Notes under the pieces: model-generated
The model's database searches: none
What the model was told of the DNA's origin: nothing
What the model saw: only the letters and a program-made list of their open reading frames with translations
In this document: positions 10,140-20,995 of the stretch, piece by piece
How the letters are laid out: every line of letters begins with the position of its first letter
Numbering within the stretch: the stretch's first letter is position 1
Position numbers and translations under genes: made by a program
Origin: Chaetoderma sp. LZ-2023a
Lineage: Eukaryota > Mollusca > Caudofoveata > Chaetodermatida > Chaetodermatidae
Length of the DNA stretch: 64,000 bases
Assembly: GCA_034401795.1 (NCBI GenBank)
Contig: CM067372.1
Location: 21,876,795-21,940,794, forward strand
Direction of reading: 5' to 3'

Positions 10140-11500
10140 GTGGAATATGGTATAGACCATATTACCATAACATTTCTAGATATGGCCCACTCATTTCTAG
10201 CTAAAACCCGCCCACAGATATACCTTCAACACGGAAGTATCAGAATCGCGATTTTAATGTGGCTGTACATTTAAGCAGTTGGATATGTTGGAGCTAATTT
10301 GACTGGGACTATTGTTGCTATGGATGCTTATTAAATTAGTAATCCACAACCCATACACTCATCCACTTCACGGACCTTTCGGTTTCATGACAGCCTTTTA
10401 ATACCTCGTTATGATTGTGACGTCATCTACCTAGTGTGGTAAGTGATTATGACGTCAGATACTTGAATGGCAGATCGGGTCTCTCTATTAACTGAAGTCT
10501 GTGAACATAATTGGTTGGCAAATATGATTGACTCTAGATTCGCCACTATTAGAACACCCTACTTTAGCAGACATTAGAGCAAATAGGAATTATAATGTGC
10601 AAATAACTTACTCATGACCGTGGATGAAAGAATGTACGTCAAGGGAAAGCCGTTCTTCGCACAGTAATTATTCCATTGAGGCTCAACTTTTCAGAAAACA
10701 GCTGACGTCTTGGACACGATCTGGAACAGAGGCTTAGAACTAGAGACGTCACCTTTAGAAAAAGCTACCAGCGATAACATTGGTGGATAAATATGGCCAC
10801 CATGAGGAGAGTATTTACAAAATCAAAGCACATCAGTGATTAGATACATTGCGCGTGTGTCCGCCTAAGGGCACATCTCATGAAGGTGATAGCTAATTAG
10901 AGAAAACACTGCCGAGGTAAATAGAGACATTCATTTCTAGCTATGCCCCGCCCATTCCTAGCTAAGCTCCACCCACGCATTGAGCGTGTTGGATTAATTT
11001 ATATAAGCTTTGAACTTCCAATTCCCAGAATCCAAATTTCATGGTAACTATGCATGTAAGCTATTGACTATTTTGAAACAAATTTGATTTGGGCTGGAAA
11101 TTGCTATGGCAGCAACAGCTCCCAGTCAATATAATTTCAAGATATTCAACAGAATGTTTATTAAGTTGGAAATTCATCAACGACATACATTTCGTACGCC
11201 TGATGGACTGTTCCTGCTTCATGACGGAGTTATAGGGCTTCGTAACGATTGTGGCATCAATCTACATGTAAGGTAATTGATTATGACGTCATATGCGTGA
11301 GTGACAGCCTGCTTTGCATCCACACACATTTCTAGGCATGTTATGACGTCATAGTTATGAGCCTGCCTGTATATATCTGTCCAGAGTTAGCCGTGAACCA
11401 GCTTTACGAGTGTGTTCTTGGTGCAGCCAGATGATCTGACTCAGCGTATTTAACACAAACAGACATTACAGTTTCTGACTAAGTCTATCAGCTGTGTATT
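10140..11500 (+). repeat. Long repeat unit, copy A, third segment
   Basis: About 10170-10780 aligns with 55410-56020 in copy B (shared 'TTTCTAGATATG', 'TACATTTAAGCAGTTG', 'GTGACAG' or 'GAATGGCAGA' variants, 'ATAGGAATTATAA', 'CACGATCTGG'). About 10940-11300 aligns with 51530-51840 in copy B and loosely with 59640-59830 in copy C ('AAGCTCCACCCAC', 'TTTATTAA'). The two halves also resemble each other, so the unit has an internal duplication. Several TGACGTCA-type palindromes occur (near 10418, 10450, 11284, 11342). No coding sequence recognised. Confidence 0.7.
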
Positions 11501-11639
11501 AATGAATACGCCGACATACATAGGAATACGTCAGTCAAGTTAGAGATGAATGTGTAATCTATTATAGATCTGAAACAGCCAACATGTACATTGCTGCTAT
11601 ATGTTCACGTATCTGTATGGATTAGCTAAAGTAGAATCA

Positions 11640-13745
11640 ATTTGCCATTATGGCGATCAAAAGGATCAGGGAGTACAATGCCGTTACTAGAATTTGGGAT
11701 GCCAGCGCCATGCCATTACATATCTGTCATTCAATGTTAAAGTGCCACCGGTCTACGAATGCGGAAGTCGTAGAATGCGAAACAAATGTAATCAGAATAC
11801 GATTATATATTTCGAATAATAACACCCTAACGAGCATATAGCTTCGTATTGGCTTTGACGGCAAGGTTCTCAGAATGCATGTACAATCCCGAGCACATCG
11901 GCACATTACAGGACCCAAATGATTAACGTAAGAAATGATGGAAGAGTGTGCGCGCATACGTGCGTGCGTGTGCGCGTCCGTCCGTCCTACCATCTGGCAG
12001 TGTCAGCATCAAGTACTGAATGTAAGGATTCGTACATACATCTGGTAATTTTCAAGACAGTGTGTCTGTCAGGGTTCAATACTAGCTGCTGTCTTGGAAG
12101 TAATGCTAGCATGCGTTGGCTTTATTTTTTTGTCCGTAGTAATAGTTCGATTATTATTGCGGGGTGTTTGTATTGGATAGCACATTATGTTGTTTTGGCA
12201 ACTCTTTGAAATAGAAAGTTGTTCCCGATGTTTGAAATATTCGGATAATTAAGCAGTATCGCTCATGTGATTTTTGATCGATTTAGTAAGTGCTTGGTCC
12301 GCTGGACTTTTGCATGATAACTGTTTTGCGTAGCATCGTGTTTATGGGAATACTCTTGTTCAGCAACCGGCAAAGAAAGTAGCGTCTACTGAGAATAAGA
12401 TCCAACTGTAGTTATTGCTAGGTGTGGCATATTTACGTTATTTCTGAGCAATATGGAAAGTCATCTTTACTCTCGCACCACATACCCGATACTGTTATGA
12501 TGGGATCATGGCGCAGAGCAATCCATCTTAGTTCGCCTATCGCAATGAATGATATCGATTTACCAATAATACCGGATAACCTTCTATGGCATATTTGCGT
12601 CACCCAAAGCCAATACAGAATAGAGTGGTTCACTGGGTATTCAAACCTGGCTGTCTCCTGCTATCTATATACTTTCGTGAATCAATCATTGAGTGCTATT
12701 AACACGATGATATCGATATGTCAATGCATACTAGACGTGAATTTCTTGGGTATTCGTTTAAACCGAGCATATTTCATAATTATATGCATGTATATCTTTG
12801 ATTACTATCAAACGGCACGCTTCGAGCGTTATCCAATTAGAACAGCACCAGTAGTAGAAGTAATTTTCCTGGAACCATAGATATCGACCACACGTACACC
12901 GCCTTGAGCACCTTATCCCAGTAACTATATCATGAGTACAACCAACGCCATGGCCTAATATTTAGCAGGACACAACGGTTGTACTGATTATTTTGTTACA
13001 CCATTGCTACCTCGCCATGCTTAGCAAATATGCGAGGTGATATAATCGCTATATAGTAGTATCCATGCTAGATCTATGTGCGTATAGTTCGTGCGCTCAA
13101 TTGTCAGACATAGCTTAGCAAAAACGAATGTATCGCACTAGCTATTTGCTAGAGGCGAAACTCTGTAGCTGGAGTAAAACTTCTGCCGCATCTGCTAGTT
13201 TATGTATATTCACTTAGCCATATAATGGTAGCGGCTCAAGATTACGTAGAGCAGATCATACTGCTGAATTCGGTAACAAGATATTTATGCATGGGTATAT
13301 TAGGTGAATGAGGTCTTTCTAATGTGGACTGTATGTAATTGAGTACCGACCTTCTTAGACACTAATGTCGATAGTAAATGATGGTTTGGACCTAGTCTAT
13401 CACACAGACACTGTCTCCAATCTGTAGAGTGGCATTGAACAAATATCTGCTATGGTTAAGTTTTGTCTAGCTAATCCAATTCTGGTTTGAAATCGCATTA
13501 ATTAATTGCTAGATTGTGTAATGGTCATGTTGCATTATCGCATTTTCTTTAGCATATCGATTGATCGCGCTGTTACTGTAATCAGATGATACGTGCTAAG
13601 CGTATCTAACTTTTTCGGACAACACATCGACTCTAACAAGGCTAGATGAACTACGGCCATCGAGGATCCAAACGCAAATCAATTTTATAAGTAATCACTT
13701 CAAATGTTTAGCCAAAGTATTTAAAAACGCCGACCCAGGTATTTA
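11640..13745 (+). repeat. Long repeat unit, copy A, fourth segment
   Basis: This stretch aligns with 60690-62560 in copy C almost throughout. The core around 12370-12620 also aligns with 19680-19920 and the last part (13250-13740) with 24490-24900 in copy D. Landmarks: 'AAGATCCAACTGTAG', 'GGAAAGTCATCTTTACT', 'CAGATCATACTGCTGAATTC', 'GGTAACAAGATATTTATGCA', 'GTATGTAATTGAGTACCGAC'. Homology breaks off at about 13740, where a GTGA microsatellite and a Penelope-like element intervene. Confidence 0.8.
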
Positions 13746-13802
13746 CATAGTTACCTATGCATACCTGCCAGTCTGCAAACTTCCGTCAAACCTCCTATGT
13801 GT

Positions 13803-14194
13803 AAGTGAGTGAGTGAGTGAGTGAGTGAGTGAGTGAGTGAGTGAGTGAGTGAGTGAGTGAGTGAGTGAGTGAGTGAGTGAGTGAGTGAGTGAGTGAGTGA
13901 GTGAGTGAGTGAGTGAGTGAGTGAGTGAGTGAGTGAGTGAGTGAGTGAGTGAGTGAGTGAGTGAGTGAGTGAGTGAGTGAGTGAGTGAGTGAGTGAGTGA
14001 GTGAGTGAGTGAGTGAGTGAGTGAGTGAGTGAGTGAGTGAGTGAGTGAGTGAGTGAGTGAGTGGGTGGGGTGGGTGGGTGGGTGGGTGGGTGGGTGGGTG
14101 TGTGAGTGAGGGAGGGAGGGAGGGAGGGAGCGGGCGGGTGGGTGGGTGGGTGGGTGGGTGGGTGGGTGGGTGTGTGAGTGAGTGAGTGAGTGTG
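13803..14194. repeat. (GTGA)n then (GGGT)n/(GGGA)n microsatellite
   Basis: About 64 almost perfect GTGA copies (13803-14060) pass into GGGT copies, a short GGGA block, GGGT again and finally a few GTGA. The tract abuts the 3' end of the minus-strand Penelope-like element, whose stop codon is within the last bases. The GGGT part (about 14062-14172) is a textbook G-quadruplex sequence on the plus strand. Confidence 0.97.
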
Positions 14195-15050
14195 TTATGC
14201 TTTTTTGTTTATTCCGAACGGGTGAATCGTTTTGAGTTCTTTGATCCAGTAATGTTCTCTGTTTAATCTTAGTTTTTTGTTATCTGTAAAAATTCTTTCA
14301 ATTGGTCTTATCGTGATGTCTTTCATAGAATGTCTTGGATGGTTGAAATGCCATGAGATTCTCGTGTCTGTTTGGTGTCGGATTGCATGGATATGTTGTG
14401 TGAGTCGTTTGCTGAGTGTTTGACTTGTTTCTCCTATGTATTGAGAGCTGCATTGTTTGCATTCTATGAGGTAAATAATGTTTGTGGTATTGCAGCTCAT
14501 TTGTGTGTTGATTTTGTTGTCTTTACCAGTGACGTAACTAGTGAATTTGTCAGCAGTGTTCATGTATTGTTTGCATGTGATGCAATTGCTGTTGTTGCAT
14601 TGTTGGAGTGTCCCTACTATGTCGTGAGTGTCATCTGGTGTCGGTACGATCTTATTGTTAGCATCTGGATTCTTTATTTTAATTAGGCTAGAGTGGACTA
14701 GGTGGTCCCTAATGCTTTTATTTTTCTTGAATGCTACTACTGGGTAGTTGGGAAAAATTGGTGCTAAGATTGGTGAAGACAAGATGTACTTTTCCCAGTA
14801 GGTCCGAATGGATTTGCCTATGTGTTCTAATGATGGGTGGTATTGTAGTATGCAAGCTGGCCTAGGCTGTTTTTGTGTGGGTTGTTTGTAAAGAATGTCT
14901 TCTCTCTGTGTGTTCTCGGTTTTTTCTATGATGGCTTTAATTTCTGTCTCTTTGTATCCCCGGTGGATGAATGTATCTGTGAGTTCCTGTGTGCGTTGTT
15001 TTAATCTAGTGGGATCTGTGATGATGCGTTTGTATCTTAATGCTTGGCTG
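14195..15050 (-). pseudogene. PLE C-terminal part: thumb-linker and GIY-YIG endonuclease
   Basis: Reading from about 15050 down to 14195 on the minus strand, the frame encodes a linker ('SQALRYKRIITDPTRLK', typical of the region after the RT), a 'KKNKSIRDHLVHS' basic segment, a Cys-rich knuckle ('CNNSNCITCKQY') and the GIY-YIG nuclease: 'IIYLIECKQCSSQYIGET', the conserved Arg in 'LSKRLTQH', a His in 'SWHFNHPRH', and a Glu in 'LNREHYWIKEL'. GIY-YIG nucleases nick target DNA to prime reverse transcription in this class. The catalytic-type residues are present. The part joins the RT through a frameshift near 15.06 kb. It ends at a stop just before the GTGA repeat. Confidence 0.87.
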
Positions 15051-15057
15051 TAGATTA

Positions 15058-15562
15058 TGGAATGTTTTGTGTTTTAGGGTGGCTTGATTGTTTGTGAAGA
15101 TACTTTTGTTTGTCTGTAGGTTTTCTGTATAGGTCCAATTTAAGCTTGTTATCTTCTTTGTATACCATTGTGTCCAAAAATGGGATTTTCTCCGTTGAAT
15201 ATTCCAAGTCAAATTTTATTGTGGGATGCTCTTTATTCATGTGTGCGTGAAATTCAAGTAGTTCGTTCTCACTGGTGTTCCAAATGAAAAATATGTCATC
15301 TATGTATCTAACTAAGTGAGATGGAGTGCTGCCCATCCATGTTGATAACATTCTGCTTACTATGGTGTACACGTAAATGTTAGCATATTTGACAGCAAAC
15401 TTGGCTCCCATGGCTGTTCCATGTGTTTGTATGTAGTAGTCTTCATTGAATTGGAAGCTGTTTTTTGTAAGAATGTATCTCATTATTTGGTCCAATTCGT
15501 CTGGGTAGATGTGTGCAGGTGTGTGGTTATTGTTGTTTGTGTTTGTTTTTTTCAAGTGTATG
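15058..15562 (-). pseudogene. PLE reverse transcriptase, central catalytic part
   Basis: The frame holds 'HGTAMGAKFAVKYANIYV' (the motif before the catalytic loop) and 'RYIDDIFFIWN', the YIDD catalytic box with both Asp residues intact, then 'KIPFLDTMVYKEDNKL' and 'DLYRKPTDKQKYLH', all characteristic of Penelope-like RTs. It belongs to the same protein as the downstream endonuclease and upstream N-terminal RT region but lies in a different frame from each. The open frame starting upstream at 15657 is out of register before about 15562, so that start is not real. Confidence 0.88.
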
Positions 15563-16565
15563 TCTGTAATGTTCTGTGACAATCTGTATGCCTTCTTCGT
15601 GTGGGATGTTTGTGTATAGTGATCTGACATCCATTGTGCATAGGATTGAGCCAGCATCCACTGTAGTGTTTTCTATATGTTGGATGAATGCAGTGGTGTC
15701 TCGTAGTAGATTTGGGATATCATTTTCCGTGTCTTTTAGTAGGTGGTCTGTGAATTCATTAATGCGTGACGTGGGGCCATCGCAGTTGGATACAATCGGG
15801 CGTCCGGGTGGTGGTATTTTGCCTTTGTGTATCTTAGGGTTAATGTAGATGCGTGGAGTTCTGACTTTGAATTCGGTGAGATATCTGTGTGTCTCTCCTG
15901 TGATGGCGCCGGTGATTAGAAGTTCGTTAATGTATGCATCTATGGTGTCTTTATATTCTAAAGTGGGATTTTCACTGAGTTTGGTGTAGTATGCGACATC
16001 TGTAAGTTGTCTGTGTACTTCTGCAATGTAGTCTGTTTTGTTGAGAATGACTATTGCGGAGCCTTTGTCTGCTGGTCTGATGACTATGTTTGTGTTATTA
16101 GCTAATGTTTTGAGGACTGTTTTCTCATGGTGTGTGATGTTGGATCGTGGTGACTTGTCGGGTGGTTTGGTGATAAGCTTGGTGAGTGATGACCGGAGTT
16201 TGTTGATGGCATTTGGTGTTGTGCTTGGTCTCCATTCTGAGGGTAGTTTGAATTTGGATGGTGCTGTGGGTTTTTCAAGGTTGTTGCTGTAAAAGTAGTA
16301 TTTGCATTCTAACTTCCTGATGAATTGATCTATGCAATGTATTTGTGTGTCTGGTGATATGTGGTGTGGTGTGGGTACAAATGAAAGGCCTTTGTTTAGA
16401 ATGGAATTTTCTGTTTTGGTAAGTTTGTGGTTGGACAGGTTAACGACAAAATCTGGTGTTGTTTTTTGTTTGTTGATGATGCGTTGTTTTCTGCATTTTT
16501 GTAGTTGTGTACCTGATGTTAAACGTCTAATTGGCCGATTATTTCTAAGAGTAGTTTTTTCACAT
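15556..16565 (-). pseudogene. PLE reverse transcriptase, N-terminal fingers and palm
   Basis: About 1 kb of uninterrupted minus-strand frame without an initiating ATG begins near 16565 and runs to 15556. It contains 'KLTKTENSILNKGLSFVPTP', the hallmark entry motif of Penelope-like RTs, then 'NIVIRPADKGSAIVILNK', 'YINPKIHKGKIPPPGRPIVS' and 'LCTMDVRSLYTNIPHEEGI' with the first catalytic Asp. The absence of an ATG means it is an internal part of a longer protein. The upstream proline-rich frame overlaps it by a few dozen bases in another register, so a frameshift is needed to join them. Confidence 0.87.
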
Positions 16566-17196
16566 TTTCGTTTTTGGATTGTTTTATGGCTTCGGCATAT
16601 GATTTGGTTTGTGGTGTGCTTGTACTTGTCTGTGATGTTGTTTGGATGGGTTGGGTTCTGGGTTGGTGTGTTGAGTGTGTGATAGGTTGTGTTCTGGGAG
16701 GGTACATCTGCTCTCTTGGTGGTGATGGATGTGCGTGGTGGATGGGAGGTGGTTGTCTTGAGTAGGGTATTATAAAGTGTCGGTTGTTTGTGTAGTGGCG
16801 GTTGGTTTGTGATGTTTGTTTTGGTCCAACTTGCCCTGGTTTGAAGGTGGTTTGTGGTGAATGTGGTTTGTTCTGTATGTGTGGTGCTTCCCCGTTCTTT
16901 GGCAGGGGAAGTGGGTTACTCCTCGGTTGTCTCTCTGTGTTGATCTGTGGTTGCTGGTTGAGCTGTGTAGGTCTAAACCATTGAGTTGTGGTTTGGTTGT
17001 TCTGTGGTGTTTGTGTTCTTGTGTATGTATGTGGGTTTTGCTTTTTGTGTTGTCTTTGTGCTGGTTGAGGTGTTGGCAACAGCGGTGGTCTGTGGCGTCT
17101 CTCTGTTGGTGCGTGTTGTGCTGGGCGTGCTTGCTTCTGCGTGTGGTTTATTTGATGTTGTAGATCCATCAAAGGCGAGATGTTTGCCTTTCGCAT
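16519..17196 (-). pseudogene. PLE N-terminal Pro/Gln/Thr-rich region
   Basis: A 225-codon frame is rich in Pro, Gln, Thr and His with no fold that I recognise. It ends with a charged 'SKNENVKKLLLEIIGQLDV' segment and overlaps the start of the RT frame. It is most simply the low-complexity N-terminal extension of the PLE protein. A separate first ORF is the alternative. Low complexity makes homology hard to judge. Confidence 0.55.
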
Positions 17197-17640
17197 GACT
17201 GGGTTTTGTGTGCTTTGTTTGTGTGTGTGTCATTGTGTGTCCTGTTTGTGTTTGTTTTGTGTGTCTTTATGCTGGTTGTGGCGAACTTAGCAGCTATCCC
17301 GTGTGCCTTAGCAACAGCTCTGTCCGCTTCGTGTGTGTGTGAGTCTAACAGATTCCCTTCAATTATGTGTGCTTGCTGTTTGTGGTAGTGTAGTTTTTTG
17401 TAGTAATGTTCTAGGATTGCGTGTTTGATGCTGTTAGCCGCGGCTTTTAAGATCGAGTCGATCTCTGCAGTGGTTTCTGTGTTGGGGTCTACGATGGCTA
17501 GTGCTATGTCTGGCTTAACGATATGTGTGTTGTTCTTGATGGCATGTTCTATGTTCTGTATGTGGTGCTGCAGTTGTTCTGTTTTGTATAGGGATTTGTA
17601 TAGTTCATAACATTCATAACATTGTTTGTTTGCTTGTTCA
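17169..17640 (-). pseudogene. PLE 5' region, helical Lys/His-rich segment
   Basis: From about 17640 downwards the frame reads a predicted helical stretch ('YELYKSLYKTEQLQHHIQ', 'EIDSILKAAANSIKHAI', 'EADRAVAKAHGIAAKFA') and ends at a stop 27 bases after the next frame opens. It is probably the extreme N-terminus of the PLE protein, separated from the rest by a frameshift. The upstream codons of this frame, to 17780, lie in the long repeat and are not part of it. Confidence 0.5.
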
Positions 17641-17663
17641 AGAAAACAAACAACACGCCAGTT

Positions 17664-19100
17664 AATACAATGCGCGACCACATGATTAGGTACCCAGGTG
17701 GGAATGGGACCTTTGACAGACCAGCACATGTGTACACACTTTAACTTTTGACTTCTGACGTCAACATTGATGTTGTACACTGAAAGAGTAAAGTATCCGT
17801 CAGATATTACGATCTGGACGTGGCTGTTGTCGGATTTAGCATTAAAAATATATGATTCTAAATGCTAGGAAAACTGACGTAGTTATTTCACTTAACCTTT
17901 ATGCGCAGATGCAAACTGGCGGTCCCGTCCTCTCAATCAATTACGCGGGTTCATAGTACAGTTATTTTAGGATATGAGCTTTATACAAGAGGTTATAATA
18001 TTTAGATTACAATTTTTCGATTTAAACAGGTTTTCAATTTATAACTAAAACAACATTATTTTCAATGGGCTAAAACAGTTAAATCTCTTTTTTTCAGAAT
18101 CTCTGGTTTATGCATAGATGCGCGCAGTGTGAGCAACGAATGCAGAGGCAAATTATTTAGAAGTAGGACCGGAACGGCTGAATCTAAATAGATGAATAAT
18201 ATGATTATGTATGCGTGTTTAGAATAAGTAGGCTGTTTAATATTGCCAACCATTCATTAACATTGCTTTTAGGCAGAGCTCACAGAAGAAAGAACATGCA
18301 ACTTGTGTGGGTGCTACTTTCACCGATGACTGGTTAATACGTTATCGTATACAACAACACGGCTATCGTGTAAGGAAATCATCTAAAACTATTATAAGGA
18401 CATATATTTATCAAGGAAATGGTGGTCAATAATTGTCAATGAGTTGAATGCGCTCCTTGAATAACTGGGCCAGCTGAAAGACCACGTTTAATGCAAACGA
18501 TGGATATTGAATCAAAAGTAAACACACATACTGTAATGGCTGATGATTAAACACATCACTCTCACCAGCTGTACCAAACAATTCTCGCTATAAAGATGGC
18601 ACTGCCTTATTCTGGTGTAATCGTGTGCTTAGAGGCGTGATAACTAGGCGCAGCATTACGAACCAATTCGTGTATTTGTACCCATCAGTGTACACCATCA
18701 TGATCTCGGTATGGTTAAGTTATTCTGCAAAGGATTTAATTCATGTGGGGCATCTCAAATAGAAAGAAAAGTTAGTAGATTATACGAATCCTCAAAGTTG
18801 TGTCTTAAATTTGATTTGTACAAGAGGCTGGTCTAAGAAACACTTCTTGTAGATTCGACCATATTTGTTAGTTAGATAAACTGTCAATTCCACAATAGCT
18901 TGAGATATTTACCTCGATAGTTTCAGTTTGTATTACTTTGCGCAATAGCCACAATGCTATTGTTTGAAACTAAGGTTTTGATGCAAATTGCAGTGGACTG
19001 CTACACGTTCTGCTTATGTAAGCGGCGGTGTCCTTGTGGGATGTCATCAATGTTCGTTTTCTAGTCTTTGATGTATGACTATTCCACGAAAATCTTTGTA
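17664..19100 (+). repeat. Long repeat unit, copy A, fifth segment
   Basis: This segment aligns with 24970-26440 of copy D: 'TTAATACAA', 'TGATTAG', 'GACTTCTGACGTCAACA' versus 'GCCTTCTGACATCAATA', 'TATACAAGAGGT', 'GATATTGAATCAAAAGTAAA' versus 'GGATATTGAATCAAAAG', 'GATAAACTG' and 'AATTCCACAATAG'. No gene is recognised. Confidence 0.8.
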
Positions 19101-19204
19101 TTTAACCAAAGAAAAAAAATGTGCATACCTGTGATTAAAGTGCATGTCGCATCATTGTCTAAGTGGAGATAACTGGGGATAGTACTATTTACGGACAAAA
19201 ATAA

Positions 19205-19428
19205 GAAGTGCAAACGCATCTTAATCGCTCAATAACCCGATAATCCTAATGGCATAAATTGTATGCCTTACTGCTTTTCCCTATACCACTTTGAACAAAG
19301 CCTTAGGTATCAATACGAAGTGCAAACGTATCTTAATTGCTCAATAACCCGATAATCCTAATGGCATACATTGTATACCTTACTGCTTTCACCTATACCA
19401 CTTTGAACAAAGCCTTAGGTATCAATAC
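19205..19428 (+). repeat. 112-bp direct tandem duplication
   Basis: Positions 19205-19316 and 19317-19428 are two head-to-tail copies of a 112-bp unit starting GAAGTGCAAACG, differing at only about half a dozen sites. The high identity compared with the surrounding old repeats indicates a recent local duplication. Confidence 0.92.
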
Positions 19429-19669
19429 ACTCTGGCATCAGTGACGTTCAATCACATTACACATGCATATGCTATAGGACATTCTGGAGTAGGAGCATAA
19501 TAATAAATGATAGATGGATACACTGGAAAGATGAATTAGAACCAACACTAGCAGCGAAGCTTCTATCGGATAAGAGTGGCAAAAGACGCAATACCTATAC
19601 CAACGATACACCTCTGATGAACTAGCAAATTATCTAAGGACAGATCCGCGTGACAGGTGGTCTTTCGAG

Positions 19670-20140
19670 TACATGGTCTAAGAAAGCAGCATCTACTGAG
19701 AACAAGATCCAACTGTAGCGATAGATAGGTCTGGCTTATTTACGTCATCTCTGAGCAATATGGAAAGTCATCTTTACTCTCTCAGCACACACCAGATATT
19801 GTTATGATGGGTTCACAGCATAGAGTAATCCATCTTAGCTCGCCTATTATACTGGGTGATATCGCTTTACCAATATAACCGAATATCATTCCACGGCATA
19901 TTTCCGTCACATAAAACCAATACAACATAGATTAGCCTACCTCTCTTATGCTAGCTAGATATCTTCGCGACCAATCATTAAATGCTATTATGCCATCGAC
20001 GTGCTTCTTGGAGAATAAATACTAGACGTGTATTTCTCGGTATTTATTAGACCACATATTCCAATTAATATCATAGATTTATTAATTATATGCATGCATG
20101 CATGTGATTATTATTAATGGGCGTGTTTTAAAAGACATAA
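19670..20140 (+). repeat. Long repeat unit, copy D, first segment
   Basis: This aligns with 12365-12850 (copy A) and 61465-61930 (copy C) through 'GCAGCATCTACTGAGAA', 'AAGATCCAACTGTAG' and 'GGAAAGTCATCTTTACTCT'. The last recognisable shared bases are near 'TGCATGTGATTATTATTAA' (about 20095-20120). Homology then stops until about 24490. Confidence 0.75.
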
Positions 20141-20990
20141 CGTATTTGGGATGGTATATCTTAGAACAAAAGACAACCTATTTTTTCTTAATGGATTACG
20201 CATTATTAATGAGAAAATGGTGGTTGCGTCAAAATGAAATGTATTTAACACATATTATCATGGCCTTTTTCAGATGTAGGTCTACTCCTAAATACATGAT
20301 AATAGGCTTTCGATGAGTTATGTTTCGACATCACACACAAAAAGCGCCAAAATATATTATTTTTTCTCATAGGATAAAGCACTTGGTGTCTTTTGAAAGA
20401 AAATCTATTCCTCTTTTATATCTATTTAAAATTATTTTTGTATGCATTATATGTATATTCAATAACATATTAAGAGCGATAGAGAGTGTGTGTCTTTCTG
20501 CCGTAATAGTGTTGTCAAACCTGCCTAGTAAGCAGACACATTATAGAGCAACTGGTTACTAAAGATAAGTGCTTGTTTATTACAAGTTAGTGTGTGATAA
20601 CAATGTATTTTGGGATTAGAAAACAGTAGTTATTAAGACAAGTGAGTCCTACCATCACCTGTTTTAAGGAACCACAACAGTATAGTCCCAAAATGTCATA
20701 ATGCTGTCAAACCTACGGCATCGACATTGTGGTGTGCTATTAAGTAATTATTTTTGTCAATTATTACAAGTTAGTCTGCTATAAGATTTACTTTTGTGAT
20801 CACTAAATGTTAGTTATTCAAGACAAGTGGATTTACTACCACATGTCTTAAAAAAACCCACTATTGTAGCCATGATAGCATATGGCGGCTATAGACATGT
20901 TTTAGTGTATGTCACTCTTAATGTGTTGTTTGCAGCAAATTATATTCTATTTCTACACGCATCACTGGAGTCATTTGAAAGAACATTGAT
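20141..20990. other. AT-rich insertion flank with a diverged 190-bp duplication
   Basis: No gene. Two diverged tandem copies of a roughly 190-bp segment (about 20510-20700 and 20702-20885) share 'TGTCAAACCT', 'TTATTACAAGTTAGT', 'AGTTATT.AAGACAAGTG' and 'CTACCA' landmarks. The region lies between the break in copy D and the stop codon of the broken minus-strand gene, so it may be the 3' part of the same insertion. Confidence 0.55.
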
Positions 20991-20995
20991 TCCGC

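Larger units (their letters stand above)
14190..17660 (-). mobile_element. Penelope-like element (PLE) with GIY-YIG endonuclease
   Basis: On the minus strand, about 3.4 kb of broken but continuous coding sequence shows the order of endonuclease-positive Penelope-like elements: an N-terminal extension, a reverse transcriptase related to telomerase-type RTs, then a C-terminal GIY-YIG endonuclease. The reading frame changes at least at about 15.06, 15.56, 16.55 and 17.18 kb, so the copy is not functional as one protein. Flanks on both sides (before 13745 and after 17664) are copy A of the long repeat, while copy D continues through the equivalent point at about 24900-24980, so the element and its GTGA tail were inserted there. 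The 5' boundary near 17640-17664 is inferred from that comparison. Confidence 0.85.
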
